Assembly (NCBI RefSeq): GCF_034314165.1
Contig: NZ_JAVIWK010000001.1
Span: forward strand, 5,595,001 to 5,659,000
DNA: 64,000 bases
Reading direction: 5' to 3'
Source of the DNA: Pseudomonas sp. Bout1
GTDB lineage: Bacteria > Pseudomonadota > Gammaproteobacteria > Pseudomonadales > Pseudomonadaceae
The notes under the pieces are model-generated. The model saw nothing but the letters and a program-made list of their open reading frames with translations, had not been told where the DNA came from and did not search any database. Position 1 is the first letter of the stretch. The number at the start of each line of letters is the position of its first letter. Shown here in pieces: positions 38,393 to 48,054 of the stretch. Position numbers and translations under genes: made by a program.

Positions 38393-40668
38393 GCCCGGGC
38401 TCCTCCAATCAGCTCTACCACTGCGTCCAACAACGCATCGTCGTGGAAGCTGGCCTTGGCCAGATAATAGTCGGCGCCGGCATCCAGTCCACGACGGCGG
38501 TCTTCTTCCCGGTCCTTGTAGGAAACAACCATCACCGGCAGCGATTGCAGGCGAGTATCACGACGCAAGAGTGTGACCAATTCAATACCGTCCATGCGAG
38601 GCATATCAATGTCAGTGATCAGCAGGTCGAAGTCTTCGGAGCGCAACGCGTTCCAGCCATCCATGCCATCGACCGCCACGGCCACTTCATAACCGCGATT
38701 AAGTAACAATTTGCGTTGCAACTCGCGCACGGTGAGCGAGTCATCCACCACCAGAATACGCTTGCGCGGGGCTTCCAGGGTTTGCTGGGTGCGTCGGGCG
38801 ATGCGCTCCAGACGGCCGGTATTCAGGAGTTTATCCACCGAGCGCAGCATGTCTTCGACGTCGACGATCAGCACCACCGAGCCATCATCGAGCAAGGCAC
38901 CGGCGGAAATGTCCTGGACCTTGCCCAGCCGGTCATCCAGGGGCAACACCACCAACGTACGCTCGCCGATAAAACGCTCTACGGCGATCCCGTAAACCGC
39001 GTCGCGCTCGCGGATCACCACGACCTTGAGGGTTTCCTCGGCGCCTTGTCCCGGCGGGCGCTGCAACAACTGGCTGGCGGCGACCAGGCCGACATGCCGG
39101 CCTTCGTGCCAGAAATGCTGGCGGCCTTCCAGTTGCACAATGTCGTCAGGCGCCAGGTCACGCATGCGTTCGATGTGGGCCAACGGGAAAGCGTAGGCCT
39201 CCTCGCCGACTTCCACCACCAGGCTGCGCACCACCGACAGGGTCAAGGGCACTTCCAGGTGGAAGCGACTGCCCTGCCCCGCCGTCTGCTCCAACACCAC
39301 CGCGCCGCGCAATTGGCGAACCATATGCTGCACCGCATCCAGGCCGACACCGCGCCCCGAGACCTCGGTGACCTTGTCCCGCAGGCTGAACCCGGGCAGG
39401 AACAGGAACGTCAGCAGCTCCTCTTCACTCAGGCGCAGGGCGGTTTCCACCGGCGACAAATGCCGGTCGACGATAGTGCCGCGCAGGCGCTCCAGGTCGA
39501 CGCCGTTGCCGTCGTCGCTCAATTCCAGCACCAGCAGGCCGGCCTGGTGAGAGGCACGCAAGCGGATCAAACCTTCGGCCGGCTTGCCCGCCAGCAGACG
39601 TTGCTCGGGCATTTCGATGCCGTGGTCGACGGCATTGCGCAGTAAATGAGTCAGCGGCGCTTCGAGCTTTTCCAATACGTCGCGGTCGACCTGGGTTTTC
39701 TCGCCTTCGATTTCCAGGCGCACCTGCTTGCCAAGGCTGCGGCCCAAATCGCGGACCATCCGCACCTGCCCGGCCAGCACATCGGCAAACGGGCGCATGC
39801 GGCACGCCAGCGCGGTGTCGTACAAGACTTGGGCACGCTGCCCGGCCTGCCAGCCAAACTCATCGATTTCGGCGGTTTTTTCCGCCAGCAACGCCTGGGC
39901 TTCACTCAGCAGGCGGCGGGTATCGGCCAGGGCTTCCTGGGCTTCCAGGTTCAGGTCGACCGTCTTGAGGTGGCCGTCGAGGCTCTCCAGCGCCCGGGCG
40001 CTGTTGCTCTGGATACGTTTGAGGCGTTGCAAGCTGGCCAGGTAAGGCTTGAGCCGCTGGGTTTCCACCAGTGATTTGCTGGACAGGTCCAACAGGCTGT
40101 TCAAGCGTTCGGCGGTGACCCGCAACACCCGCTCGCCGCCTTCGGTCATGCGCTTGTTCGGGCGTGGCAGCTCAGTGCTGACCGGCGGCGCAGGCGCAGG
40201 CGGCGACGTCAGCAACGCTTGCATCGACAACTCGGGTTCCGGCGCGGGGACTGGCGCAGTGGGCGGCGCGACTTTTTGCGACGGGTCGAGCAAACGTTCC
40301 ATCAGCGCCACGTACGACTCAATGTCCGCCAGGCTCACGGTGTTGGCCGGCGTGGCGATACGCATCAGCAAGTCAGTGCCTTGCAGCAACGCGTCGATAT
40401 GTTCCGGCAGCAGGTACAGTCGGCTTTCCTGGGCACTGACCAGGCAATCTTCCATTACATGGGCGACGCTCACACCGGCGTCTACCCCGACAATCCGCGC
40501 CGCACCCTTCAGGGAGTGGGCCGCGCGCATGCAGGCTTCGAGCTGGTCGGCCTGGGTGGGGTTGCGCTCCAGGGCCAGCAGGCCGGCACTGAGCACCTGG
40601 GTCTGGGCGTCGGCCTCCAGGCTGAACAACTCCAGCAGCGAGGCGTCGCGCATCTGGTCGGGGGTCAT
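38389..40668 (-). CDS. wspE: CheA-type hybrid histidine kinase WspE
   Basis: Kinase that phosphorylates WspR and WspF. It has 759 residues: an HPt domain (His51 in AAHSLKGAARIVG), a linker with proline-rich stretches, dimerisation and HATPase domains (LRNAVDHGIEMPE), a CheW-like domain, and a C-terminal receiver (DLLITDIDMPRMDG). Its four-base overlaps with wspD and wspF indicate tight coupling. Confidence 0.95.
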   Translation of the reverse strand: MTPDQMRDASLLELFSLEADAQTQVLSAGLLALERNPTQADQLEACMRAAHSLKGAARIVGVDAGVSVAHVMEDCLVSAQESRLYLLPEHIDALLQGTDLLMRIATPANTVSLADIESYVALMERLLDPSQKVAPPTAPVPAPEPELSMQALLTSPPAPAPPVSTELPRPNKRMTEGGERVLRVTAERLNSLLDLSSKSLVETQRLKPYLASLQRLKRIQSNSARALESLDGHLKTVDLNLEAQEALADTRRLLSEAQALLAEKTAEIDEFGWQAGQRAQVLYDTALACRMRPFADVLAGQVRMVRDLGRSLGKQVRLEIEGEKTQVDRDVLEKLEAPLTHLLRNAVDHGIEMPEQRLLAGKPAEGLIRLRASHQAGLLVLELSDDGNGVDLERLRGTIVDRHLSPVETALRLSEEELLTFLFLPGFSLRDKVTEVSGRGVGLDAVQHMVRQLRGAVVLEQTAGQGSRFHLEVPLTLSVVRSLVVEVGEEAYAFPLAHIERMRDLAPDDIVQLEGRQHFWHEGRHVGLVAASQLLQRPPGQGAEETLKVVVIRERDAVYGIAVERFIGERTLVVLPLDDRLGKVQDISAGALLDDGSVVLIVDVEDMLRSVDKLLNTGRLERIARRTQQTLEAPRKRILVVDDSLTVRELQRKLLLNRGYEVAVAVDGMDGWNALRSEDFDLLITDIDMPRMDGIELVTLLRRDTRLQSLPVMVVSYKDREEDRRRGLDAGADYYLAKASFHDDALLDAVVELIGGARA

Positions 40669-41351
40669 GAGAGGCTCCGGGTCACGGCAGACAACAATTG
40701 CGCCTCATCCAGCCAGCGCAGGCTGCGGCCTTTCCACTGCAACACGCCCTGGGTATAGCGGGCGCTGGCCTGGGTGCCGGAGGCAGACGCCGCGCTCAAG
40801 GTGCGCTCATCAATGGCATGGATACCGTCCACTTCGTCCACCGGCACGACCACCGGGCCGTCCTGCGCCGCGATGATCAACATACGCGGCATGACCCGCC
40901 CCCCGCTTGGGCCGCTGCTGGTACCGTCCAGCCCCAGCAACTCCACCAGCGACAGGCATGCCACCAGCGCGCCGCGCACATTGGCCACGCCCAGCAACGC
41001 CCGGGAACGCTGATGGGGCAGAGAATGGATAGGTTGCAGCGGCGCCACTTCCACCAGGCAACGCGTGGCGATGCCCAGCCACTCTTCGCCAAGACGGAAC
41101 ATCAACAGCGAACGGGTGACCACATCACCCTCTACCTCCGGCGCCGCCACCGGCCGGCGATCGTCCTGCTGCAAGGCGTAGCGGTCGAGCAGGCGCGTGG
41201 CGGCGGCGGAATACACCGAGCAATTGCGACAGTGAATGTGTTCAACCAACAACGGGCAGGACTTGTCACCGTGGATGCCGATGCGGTTCCAGCAGTCGTC
41301 GATGGCCTGGGTGTCGGCCAGGGTCAGGTTCAGCGCGGGGTCCAGGGTCAT
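40665..41351 (-). CDS. wspD: CheW-like coupling protein WspD
   Basis: One of two CheW-like adaptors that connect WspA to WspE. It has 228 residues. An N-terminal extension contains several cysteines (CWNRIG, CPLLVEHIHCRNCSV), which is typical of WspD, followed by the CheW domain (LLMFRLGEEWLGIATRCLVE). The start overlaps the wspC stop (ATGA). Confidence 0.93.
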   Translation of the reverse strand: MTLDPALNLTLADTQAIDDCWNRIGIHGDKSCPLLVEHIHCRNCSVYSAAATRLLDRYALQQDDRRPVAAPEVEGDVVTRSLLMFRLGEEWLGIATRCLVEVAPLQPIHSLPHQRSRALLGVANVRGALVACLSLVELLGLDGTSSGPSGGRVMPRMLIIAAQDGPVVVPVDEVDGIHAIDERTLSAASASGTQASARYTQGVLQWKGRSLRWLDEAQLLSAVTRSLS

Positions 41352-42610
41352 GATTTACGCTCACTGTCAGCGCGCTCGCTGCGCGCGGCACGGGCCTGCA
41401 AACGGCGGGCGCCGGCGACATCGCCCTGGGATTCGAGCAACGCGGCCAGGTGCATCAAGGCCTGCGGGTGCTGGGGTTCCAGGTACAAGGCTTTGCGATA
41501 ATAACCCTGGGCTTCCAGGGCGCTGCCGGCCACATCACTGAGCAGGCCCAGCCAATAAAACACCTGCGCCGCCGGCGGATGGCTTTGCAAATAATGCTCA
41601 CACGCAGCACGCGCCTCCAGGCTTTTTCCTTCGTTGGCCAGGGTCGCGATCTGGCTTAACAGGTCGGCTGCGTCCGACTGCACGAGCGGCGGCTGGATCG
41701 ACACCACCTGGGCGCTGGTCGTACTGAACGGCCGGGGCCTGGTCGGAATTGGCGCGGCACTGCGCTGCGGGATTGGCGCGGGCATCGGCACAAAGACCGG
41801 TTCAGGCACAGGTGTTTCATGGCGACTGAAGGCAAACGACTGCGGCACACCAATTGAACGCATGCCCAGGCGGCCCAGCAGGCTGCCTTCGGCAGGCCCG
41901 ATAAACAGCACACCGTCGACGTGAGTCAGGCCCTTGAGCACTTCAAACACCTGTTTCTGGGTCGGCTGGTCGAAGTAGATCAGCAGGTTGCGGCAGAACA
42001 CAAAATCGTAGGTGGGCTCGTTGGCCAGCAGCTTGGGGTCCAGCAGGTTGCCCACTTGCAACCGCACCTGCTCGCGTACACGTTCGGCAATCCGGTAGCC
42101 GTCGCTTTGTTCGGTGAAGTGCCGCTCGCGAAAATCGATGTCTTGGCCACGAAACGAATTCTTGCCATACACCCCACGCCGGGCGCGCTCCACCGACAGC
42201 GGGCTGACGTCCATGCCCTGCACCTTGAACTGATGCGGCGCGAGCCCCGCGTCGAGCAAAGCCATGGCGATCGAGTAAGGTTCTTCGCCGGTGGAGCACG
42301 GCAAGCTGAGGATGCGCAGGGCACGCATCTGCTTGATTTCGGCCAGGCGCGCCACGGCCAGCCGGCCCAGGGTGGCAAAGGATTCGGGGTAACGAAAAAA
42401 CCAGGTCTCGGGGACGATCACCGCTTCGATCAGCGCTTGCTGTTCGTCGGTGCAGGCTTGTAACTGCTGCCAGTACTCATCTGCCGTCTGCGCGCTGAGG
42501 GCCATGCTGCGCTGGCGTACGGCGCGTTCGATGATCGCTTCGCCCACCGAGGCAACGTCCAGGCCGATGCGGTCTTTAAGGAAGTCGAAAAAGCGCTGAT
42601 CACTGCTCAT
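41348..42610 (-). CDS. wspC: CheR-type methyltransferase WspC
   Basis: Methylates WspA glutamates. It has 420 residues from the ATG at 42610: a CheR N-terminal helical domain, the SAM-binding domain (SLPCSTGEEPYSIAM and FVFCRNLLIYFD) and a C-terminal TPR-like region (VFYWLGLLSDVAGSALEAQG). An in-frame upstream extension is rejected because the wspB stop TGA shares its last base with this ATG. Confidence 0.95.
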   Translation of the reverse strand: MSSDQRFFDFLKDRIGLDVASVGEAIIERAVRQRSMALSAQTADEYWQQLQACTDEQQALIEAVIVPETWFFRYPESFATLGRLAVARLAEIKQMRALRILSLPCSTGEEPYSIAMALLDAGLAPHQFKVQGMDVSPLSVERARRGVYGKNSFRGQDIDFRERHFTEQSDGYRIAERVREQVRLQVGNLLDPKLLANEPTYDFVFCRNLLIYFDQPTQKQVFEVLKGLTHVDGVLFIGPAEGSLLGRLGMRSIGVPQSFAFSRHETPVPEPVFVPMPAPIPQRSAAPIPTRPRPFSTTSAQVVSIQPPLVQSDAADLLSQIATLANEGKSLEARAACEHYLQSHPPAAQVFYWLGLLSDVAGSALEAQGYYRKALYLEPQHPQALMHLAALLESQGDVAGARRLQARAARSERADSERKS

Positions 42611-43122
42611 CAGTCGTCCTCGCCAGCGGCAAACAGCAACGCCTGCACGTCGGCTGTCAGCAGCTCGGCCACGCCGATCCATTGCATCAGCCCGCGTTCG
42701 TCTTCGCGCACCGGGCCCAGGTAGCGGGCCTGGGAATTGTCCAGGCCGTAGGGCTTGAACTCTGCCGGGTCACAGCGCAGGGTGTCGGTGGCTTGTTCGA
42801 GCACCAGCCCCAGCCAGCGCGCCGGGGCACGTGCATCCGGCTGGTAGGTGACCAGCACCAGGCGCGTGCTGGTGCGGGCCTGGGCCGGAGTGCCGAAGGT
42901 CAAGGCGCTGAGGTCGATCACAGGCACCATCGCCCCACGATGGGCAAAGATTCCGGACACCCAGGCAGGCGCATGGGCGATGGGTTTGAGCGGCAGGCGC
43001 GGCAGCACTTCGGCCACTTCCGTGGCCTTGAGGGCATACCGTTCGTTGCCGATGTGAAACACCAGGAACAGCGCTTGTTTCACTGCCGCAACGGCACCGC
43101 GTTTAGCCGCGAGGTCGTTCAT
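42610..43122 (-). CDS. wspB: CheW-like coupling protein WspB
   Basis: Adaptor of 170 residues with a CheW domain from about residue 15 (LFLVFHIGNERYALKATEVA), including GIFAHRGAMVPVIDL. It starts within the wspA stop codon and ends within the wspC start codon. Confidence 0.94.
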   Translation of the reverse strand: MNDLAAKRGAVAAVKQALFLVFHIGNERYALKATEVAEVLPRLPLKPIAHAPAWVSGIFAHRGAMVPVIDLSALTFGTPAQARTSTRLVLVTYQPDARAPARWLGLVLEQATDTLRCDPAEFKPYGLDNSQARYLGPVREDERGLMQWIGVAELLTADVQALLFAAGEDD

Positions 43123-44744
43123 CAGACTTTGAAACGCGACACGCCGCTGCGCAGGCCGACCGCGACCTGGCTCAGTTCATCGATGGCAAAGCTGGCCTGA
43201 CGCAAGGACTCCACGGTCTGGCTGCTGGCATCGCCCAACTGCACCAGCGCATGGTTGATTTGTTCGGCGCCGGTGGCCTGGGCCTGCATGCCCTCGTTGA
43301 CCATCAACACCCGTGGCGCCAGTGCCTGCACCTGATGGATGATCTGCGACAGTTGCTCGCCCACTTGCTGCACTTCGAACATGCCACGGCGTACTTCTTC
43401 AGAGAACTTGTCCATGCCCATCACCCCGGCCGACACCGCAGACTGGATCTCGCGCACCATCTGCTCGATGTCGTAGGTGGCCACGGCGGTCTGGTCAGCC
43501 AGGCGCCGCACTTCGGTGGCGACCACAGCAAACCCGCGACCGTATTCACCGGCCTTCTCGGCCTCGATGGCAGCGTTGAGGGACAACAGGTTGGTCTGGT
43601 CGGCGACCTTGACGATGGTAACCACCACCTGGTTGATGTTGCCGGCCTTCTCATTGAGGATCGCCAGCTTGGCGTTGACCAGGTCGGCCGCGCCCATCAC
43701 CGAATGCATGGTTTCTTCCATGCGCGCCAGGCCTTGCTGGCCGGAACCTGCGGCCACCGACGCCTGGTCGGCGGCGGTAGAGACTTCGGTCATGGTGCGA
43801 ACCAGGTCCTTGGAAGTGGCAGCGATCTCCCGGGAAGTGGCGCCGATCTCGGTGGTAGTCGCCGCGGTTTCGGTGGCGGTGGCCTGCTGTTGCTTGGAGG
43901 TGGCGGCAATCTCGGTGACCGAGGTAGTGACCTGTACCGAAGAGCGCTGGGCCTGGGACACCAGGGCGGTAAGCTCGGTCATCATGTCGTTGAAGCCGGT
44001 TTCTACCGCGCCGAATTCATCCTTGCGTTCCAGGTTCAGGCGCTTGCTCAGGTCACCGGTGCGCATGGTTTCGAGGATGTCGACGATGCGCTTCATCGGC
44101 GCCATGATCGCGCGCATCAACAGCAGGCCACAGAGGCCGGCGGCCAGGATGGCGAGAATCAACGAAACGCCCATGCTGATTTTGGCAGCGGATACCGCGT
44201 CGTCGATGGCGTTGGTGGCGCGGTCGGCGACGTTTTTGTTTTCGGTGATGATGTCGTTGAGCTTCATGCGGCCTGCGGTCCAGGACGGGGTCAGCTCGGC
44301 GTCGAACAGTTTGCGAGCGGCGCTCACATCGTGGTTTTGCAGGTGGTCGAGGACGCCGGAGAGGGCCTTGTTGTAGGCCTGGTGCATGGCTTCGAATTTA
44401 TCGAACTCGGCTTGGTCCTCACCGCCGTTGATGGTCTCTTTATAGTTGGCCATCTGGGTGATGATGCGCGCTTCGAAGGACTTGAAATCGGCCTTGTCGG
44501 TGTCGGTAAGACCCTTGTCTTCGCGCAGGCCAATAATGTCGAGGGTTTGCAGGTAGCTGTCGACCCAGGCGCTGCGGATCATCGAGCTCAGGTACACCCC
44601 CGGGACTGCATCGTCGCGGACCGATTCTTCGCTGACTTCGATCTTCAGCAGGCGTGAATACGAGACCACTACCATCAGCAGCATGATCGCGATGATGACC
44701 GCAAAGCTCGCCAAAATCCGTTGGCGCAAGGTCCAGTTCTTCAC
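43122..44744 (-). CDS. wspA: Methyl-accepting chemotaxis-type receptor WspA
   Basis: Inner-membrane receptor that responds to surface contact or envelope stress and activates WspE. It has 540 residues: TM1 (about 8-28), a periplasmic four-helix domain, TM2 (about 188-210), a HAMP domain, and a signalling domain with the hairpin tip [25 protein letters not shown]. The start is taken as GTG at 44744 ([11 protein letters not shown]) with GAGGA upstream; an earlier in-frame ATG has no SD. First gene of the wsp operon. Confidence 0.94.
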   Translation of the reverse strand: MKNWTLRQRILASFAVIIAIMLLMVVVSYSRLLKIEVSEESVRDDAVPGVYLSSMIRSAWVDSYLQTLDIIGLREDKGLTDTDKADFKSFEARIITQMANYKETINGGEDQAEFDKFEAMHQAYNKALSGVLDHLQNHDVSAARKLFDAELTPSWTAGRMKLNDIITENKNVADRATNAIDDAVSAAKISMGVSLILAILAAGLCGLLLMRAIMAPMKRIVDILETMRTGDLSKRLNLERKDEFGAVETGFNDMMTELTALVSQAQRSSVQVTTSVTEIAATSKQQQATATETAATTTEIGATSREIAATSKDLVRTMTEVSTAADQASVAAGSGQQGLARMEETMHSVMGAADLVNAKLAILNEKAGNINQVVVTIVKVADQTNLLSLNAAIEAEKAGEYGRGFAVVATEVRRLADQTAVATYDIEQMVREIQSAVSAGVMGMDKFSEEVRRGMFEVQQVGEQLSQIIHQVQALAPRVLMVNEGMQAQATGAEQINHALVQLGDASSQTVESLRQASFAIDELSQVAVGLRSGVSRFKV

Positions 44745-44897
44745 AGTAATTCCTCGAGGGCCATTCAAATGGAGGAGAGTATAGCTGAGCAGGTGCCATC
44801 ATTAGGCACTGGGTTTTTGGATGGGGGTTACGCGGGGAAAAGTTTGGAGGGCATATCCGTTGTTGCGCTGACGGGTCGGTACTCGGCCAACAAAAAC

Positions 44898-44945
44898 AAG
44901 CCCAAATAAAAGGCCTCGCACTAGCGAGGCCTTTTATTTGGGCTT
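44898..44945. terminator. Long perfect bidirectional terminator
   Basis: A 22-bp perfect stem (arms start AAGCCCAAATAAAAGG and end in the complementary GGGCTT) closes on ACTA. The A-rich and T-rich parts give a T-run on either strand. It lies just after the 76-residue gene at 44954 and before wspA on the minus strand, ending the colRS-side operon. Confidence 0.85.
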
Positions 44946-44953
44946 CAATCTCT

Positions 44954-45184
44954 TCAACTTTGTGGCCTCATCCCTTGGGACATCCCAAACATGAATAACA
45001 ACAACTCATGATCAGGCTTGACCGCGACACCGACCTTGGCGATCCGCGGCATCGGGCACTGCTGCCCGACACCCTGCACCGCACTGAGAACTTGTGTCCG
45101 GGGCTGCTCCCACGCAGCCAGGGCCAGGGCAGCAATGCCCAACGCCCCCAACAGAAACAAACCTCGTGCAATTTCTAGCTTCAT
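44954..45184 (-). CDS. Small conserved protein with N-terminal membrane segment
   Basis: Protein of 76 residues with one hydrophobic segment (about 7-28, LFLLGALGIAALALAAWE) and a short exported-side tail containing one cysteine (QQCPMPRIAKVGVAV). Its ATG shares a base with the stop of the InaA-like gene (TAATG). It is the last gene of the colS-side operon and corresponds by position to a conserved hypothetical gene in P. aeruginosa. Function unknown. Confidence 0.75.
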   Translation of the reverse strand: MKLEIARGLFLLGALGIAALALAAWEQPRTQVLSAVQGVGQQCPMPRIAKVGVAVKPDHELLLFMFGMSQGMRPQS

Positions 45185-45900
45185 TACGTTAAACCCTTGA
45201 TAGCGCTGCCAAACGCCGTCTCGTAAAAGTAGCTCAGTTTCTGCCAGTCGGCGGAGTTCCACGACGAATGGCGACGCAGCTGCAACATGTCATGCCGGGC
45301 CGCCCGCAACGCGGTCATACGTTGCCGACACTTCTCGAAATCCAGCAGCGCCACTTCAACATTCGCCGAGTCGCCCTCGCCCGTCACCCGCACGAAGATA
45401 TGCTTGATATACAGGCAACCATGCTGCCAGCGACCTTTGTGCATGCGCGCCAACGTGCCAGCGAGTTCCTTGAGCAGGCGCTCATGTACCCCCTCGCCAT
45501 ACTGCTCACGACCACCGGCGGCGTACCAGTTTTCGATCTCGTCGAAACCGTCCAGCGACGCCGTCACCAACAATGCTTTCCATTGATGCTCAGGGTCGCG
45601 GCGGGCTTCACAGAACACCAGTTCTGGTACCCGTACATCCAGCAGGCGCAAGCCCTTGAGGGCATCACGCTCGCGCAACACGGTGGGGCGTCCAAAAGGA
45701 TGGAGCCAACTGCGGTAAATATGCCCCGTCTGGCGCTTGCAGTAGAGCAAACGACCATTGGTGCCCGTCACCCGTTGCACGCCACTTTCACCGCCGCGAC
45801 GACGATTGGGTTCCTCGACCCACTCGCCCTTCTGGCGCCAGAAATAATCAAATCGCTCCTCGGGAGCTACTTCACTACCTGCTACAGACTCAACAACCAT
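45184..45900 (-). CDS. InaA/WapQ-like lipopolysaccharide kinase
   Basis: Kinase-fold protein of 238 residues. The catalytic region HGCLYIKHIFV and metal-binding LLDFEKCRQR match the Kdo/WapQ/InaA family, which phosphorylates LPS-core sugars. The start at 45900 has AGAGG upstream; the frame is open much further but without family similarity. In P. fluorescens WCS365, as I recall, a methyltransferase and wapQ pair follows colRS and is ColR-controlled, which fits this layout. Substrate specificity is inference. Confidence 0.88.
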   Translation of the reverse strand: MVVESVAGSEVAPEERFDYFWRQKGEWVEEPNRRRGGESGVQRVTGTNGRLLYCKRQTGHIYRSWLHPFGRPTVLRERDALKGLRLLDVRVPELVFCEARRDPEHQWKALLVTASLDGFDEIENWYAAGGREQYGEGVHERLLKELAGTLARMHKGRWQHGCLYIKHIFVRVTGEGDSANVEVALLDFEKCRQRMTALRAARHDMLQLRRHSSWNSADWQKLSYFYETAFGSAIKGLT

Positions 45901-45904
45901 CCTG

Positions 45905-46585
45905 TTACCTCTTGCGCAATACATACACTCGCCACATGGCGTAGAGCGGTATGAAGTCCAGGAATTCCTGAACACGGAAACCGGCCTGTTCAAACTCTGC
46001 CTCAACAGTAGCAGCCGGTAACACGAACCGATTTTGGTAACCTTCCTGCTCACCTTTTTTACGACGCCGCACTTCGGCACGCTTGCGTTTCCACGCCTTG
46101 AAATTGCCATCTACCCACAGCGAGATAATCACGCTATCGCGGGTAACACGCTGAAACTCGCGCAGTATTGTCAGCCTGTGCTCTGGGTCACCAATGTGGT
46201 GCATCAAGCGCATGCAGAAAATACTGTCGACTGCGTTGTCTGGCAAATCAATATCAAAGGCAGACGTCTGCAAAGGTCGTACCCGTTTCACCACGTCCGC
46301 CGGCTGGGCGACCGTGGCGATCTTCAACATCGATTCGGAATTGTCCGCCCCGATGATCACCCGATTGGGCTTTTCGGCCAACAGCGGCCAGAACCGCCCG
46401 GCACCGCACGGCAGGTCCAATACCAGGCCTGGCTCGCCGGCCAGGGCTAACGCACCGCGGGCCAATTGCTCGTCGCGTTTGTGGGACAACCGGCGAGCCA
46501 GATTGTCCTGATGCTTGAGCAAATAATTTTGCGCGTGCTTATCGTCGTACTTTTCGGAAAATTCGAGCTTGATCGGAGTAGGCAT
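45905..46585 (-). CDS. Class I SAM-dependent methyltransferase (ColRS-associated)
   Basis: Methyltransferase of 226 residues from the ATG at 46585. The SAM motif is VLDLPCGAGRFWPLLAE, followed by IIGADNSESML and a post-motif DNAVDSIFCMRLMHHI. The N-terminus (DKHAQNYLLKHQDNLARRLS) is helical. It corresponds to the orf222-type gene downstream of colRS. Substrate unknown; its position before an LPS-kinase-like gene suggests envelope or lipid modification. Confidence 0.87.
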   Translation of the reverse strand: MPTPIKLEFSEKYDDKHAQNYLLKHQDNLARRLSHKRDEQLARGALALAGEPGLVLDLPCGAGRFWPLLAEKPNRVIIGADNSESMLKIATVAQPADVVKRVRPLQTSAFDIDLPDNAVDSIFCMRLMHHIGDPEHRLTILREFQRVTRDSVIISLWVDGNFKAWKRKRAEVRRRKKGEQEGYQNRFVLPAATVEAEFEQAGFRVQEFLDFIPLYAMWRVYVLRKR

Positions 46586-46653
46586 CAACGGGTCTCCAGT
46601 TGCTGATGCCTACAACCTTAAGCAGCAATCTGTGATCAACAAGTCAACTCTTT

Positions 46654-46669
46654 GTGAAAAACTTGTCCT
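46654..46669 (-). promoter_or_regulatory. ColR-like box upstream of the methyltransferase gene
   Basis: On the minus strand AGGACAAGTTTTTCAC shares the ACnAGTTTTTCAC core with the box at 48845. It matches 10 of 13 defined positions of the ColR motif reported for P. putida, as I remember it (3' half TTTTT(C/G)AC). It lies 69 bp before the methyltransferase start. Confidence 0.6.
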
Positions 46670-46773
46670 GTCGAATCCTATACATTACAAAACTTTGCAG
46701 ACACAAGTCATGGCGCGGTGCCATCTTCGCCGAAAAGCAGGGAGTCTGCCGCAGAGTAGCGCCAGGGCAGGCA

Positions 46774-48054
46774 TCAGGCGTTGACCTGACTCAACTCAAC
46801 ATGAAAGCGGCAGCCATTGGGTTCCATGGTACTGAGGCTGACGCTCCAGCCCTGGTTCTCGCAGATACGTTGAACCAGCGACAAACCCAGGCCCAGGCCT
46901 TCGCCGCGCTTTTCACTGCCGCGCACAAACGGCTCGAACATGGCCTCGCGCTTGTCCTCGGGAATGCCCACGCCGGAGTCTTCCACCACAAAGCCGCTCG
47001 GCTCCAGGGTCAGGCGGATAAAGCCATGCTCGGTGTAATGCAGTGCATTGCGTAGCAGGTTGCCCATTACTGCATGCAGGAAGGTCGCGTTGTAGCGGGT
47101 ATCCAACGGCGCGCCGGGCTGATAGATCAGCTCCAGCCCCTTGCGTTCGATCGGCTCGCGCCAGATCCCCAACAGAGCATCCGCCACCTGCGCCAGGTTG
47201 GCCTGGGGTGACATGCCGGCCTCTTCGCGCTGGGCACGGGCCAGCATCAGGAAGGTTTGCACCAGTTCGCGCATTTCCTCGCAGGCCCGCGCGATGCGTT
47301 CGACCTGGTTGCGACCGCGCTGATCGATCGCCGGGTTTTCCAGCAACAGTTCGCAGGAACTGGCGAGCACCATCAGTGGGGTGCGCAACTCGTGGCTCAC
47401 GTCACTGGTGAACAGTTGCTCGCGGGACAACGCCTGGCGCAGGCGGCCCAGCGTCGCATCGAAGGCCACCGCCAGCTCTCCGACTTCATCGGCGGCGTAG
47501 TCCGGCGCCAAAGGCGGTGCCAGGCCCAGCAACTGGTCACGATGGCGAACCTGTCGGGCCAGGCGCACCACTGGCGCCATCACTTTGCGAGCCAGGACCC
47601 AGCCGAGGAATACCGCCAGCGCCAGGCTGAGTACGAAGCCCACCAGTACCACGGCAAACAGTACGCGTTCGCGCTCTTCGAAATCGCTCTGGTCTTGCAA
47701 CAGGACATAGCGGCGCCCATCCACCACCTCGACCATGGCATGGTAGGACAGCGACTCGCGAAACACCTCGTGGAAACCCGGCTCCAGGTGACGCAGGTCT
47801 TTGGGCAGCTCAAAATCGCCAGGGCCGCCGCTGAAATAGAACAACTGGTCCGGTTCGGGACGATGGCCCCAGTCCTCGACGCTGTCCATCAGCAGCAGGC
47901 GCTGCAAGTCACCGCCCAGGCCGGCCGAGATGAGCTTTTCTTCTACCAGGTGCACGGTGGCGACGATGCCCATGGCAAACGCCCCCGCCACCAACGCACT
48001 CATCAAGGCAAAGGCAATGATGATCCGCTGGGCAAGGCTTTGCTTAAACTCCAT
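46774..48054 (-). CDS. colS: Sensor histidine kinase ColS
   Basis: Inner-membrane kinase of the ColRS system, which protects against excess zinc/iron and maintains envelope integrity. It has 426 residues: TM1 (about 10-32), a periplasmic domain of about 100 residues rich in acidic residues, ending SDFEERERV (the acidic ExxE-type metal site lies here), TM2 (about 131-152), HAMP, HisKA (SDVSHELRTPL) and HATPase. Its start overlaps colR by 11 bases. Confidence 0.93.
   Translation of the reverse strand: MEFKQSLAQRIIIAFALMSALVAGAFAMGIVATVHLVEEKLISAGLGGDLQRLLLMDSVEDWGHRPEPDQLFYFSGGPGDFELPKDLRHLEPGFHEVFRESLSYHAMVEVVDGRRYVLLQDQSDFEERERVLFAVVLVGFVLSLALAVFLGWVLARKVMAPVVRLARQVRHRDQLLGLAPPLAPDYAADEVGELAVAFDATLGRLRQALSREQLFTSDVSHELRTPLMVLASSCELLLENPAIDQRGRNQVERIARACEEMRELVQTFLMLARAQREEAGMSPQANLAQVADALLGIWREPIERKGLELIYQPGAPLDTRYNATFLHAVMGNLLRNALHYTEHGFIRLTLEPSGFVVEDSGVGIPEDKREAMFEPFVRGSEKRGEGLGLGLSLVQRICENQGWSVSLSTMEPNGCRFHVELSQVNA

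Noticed and set aside
45901..46110. N-terminal extension of the InaA-like gene to 46110
   Set aside because: It overlaps the methyltransferase gene in another frame and has no kinase-family similarity; the start at 45900 has an SD.
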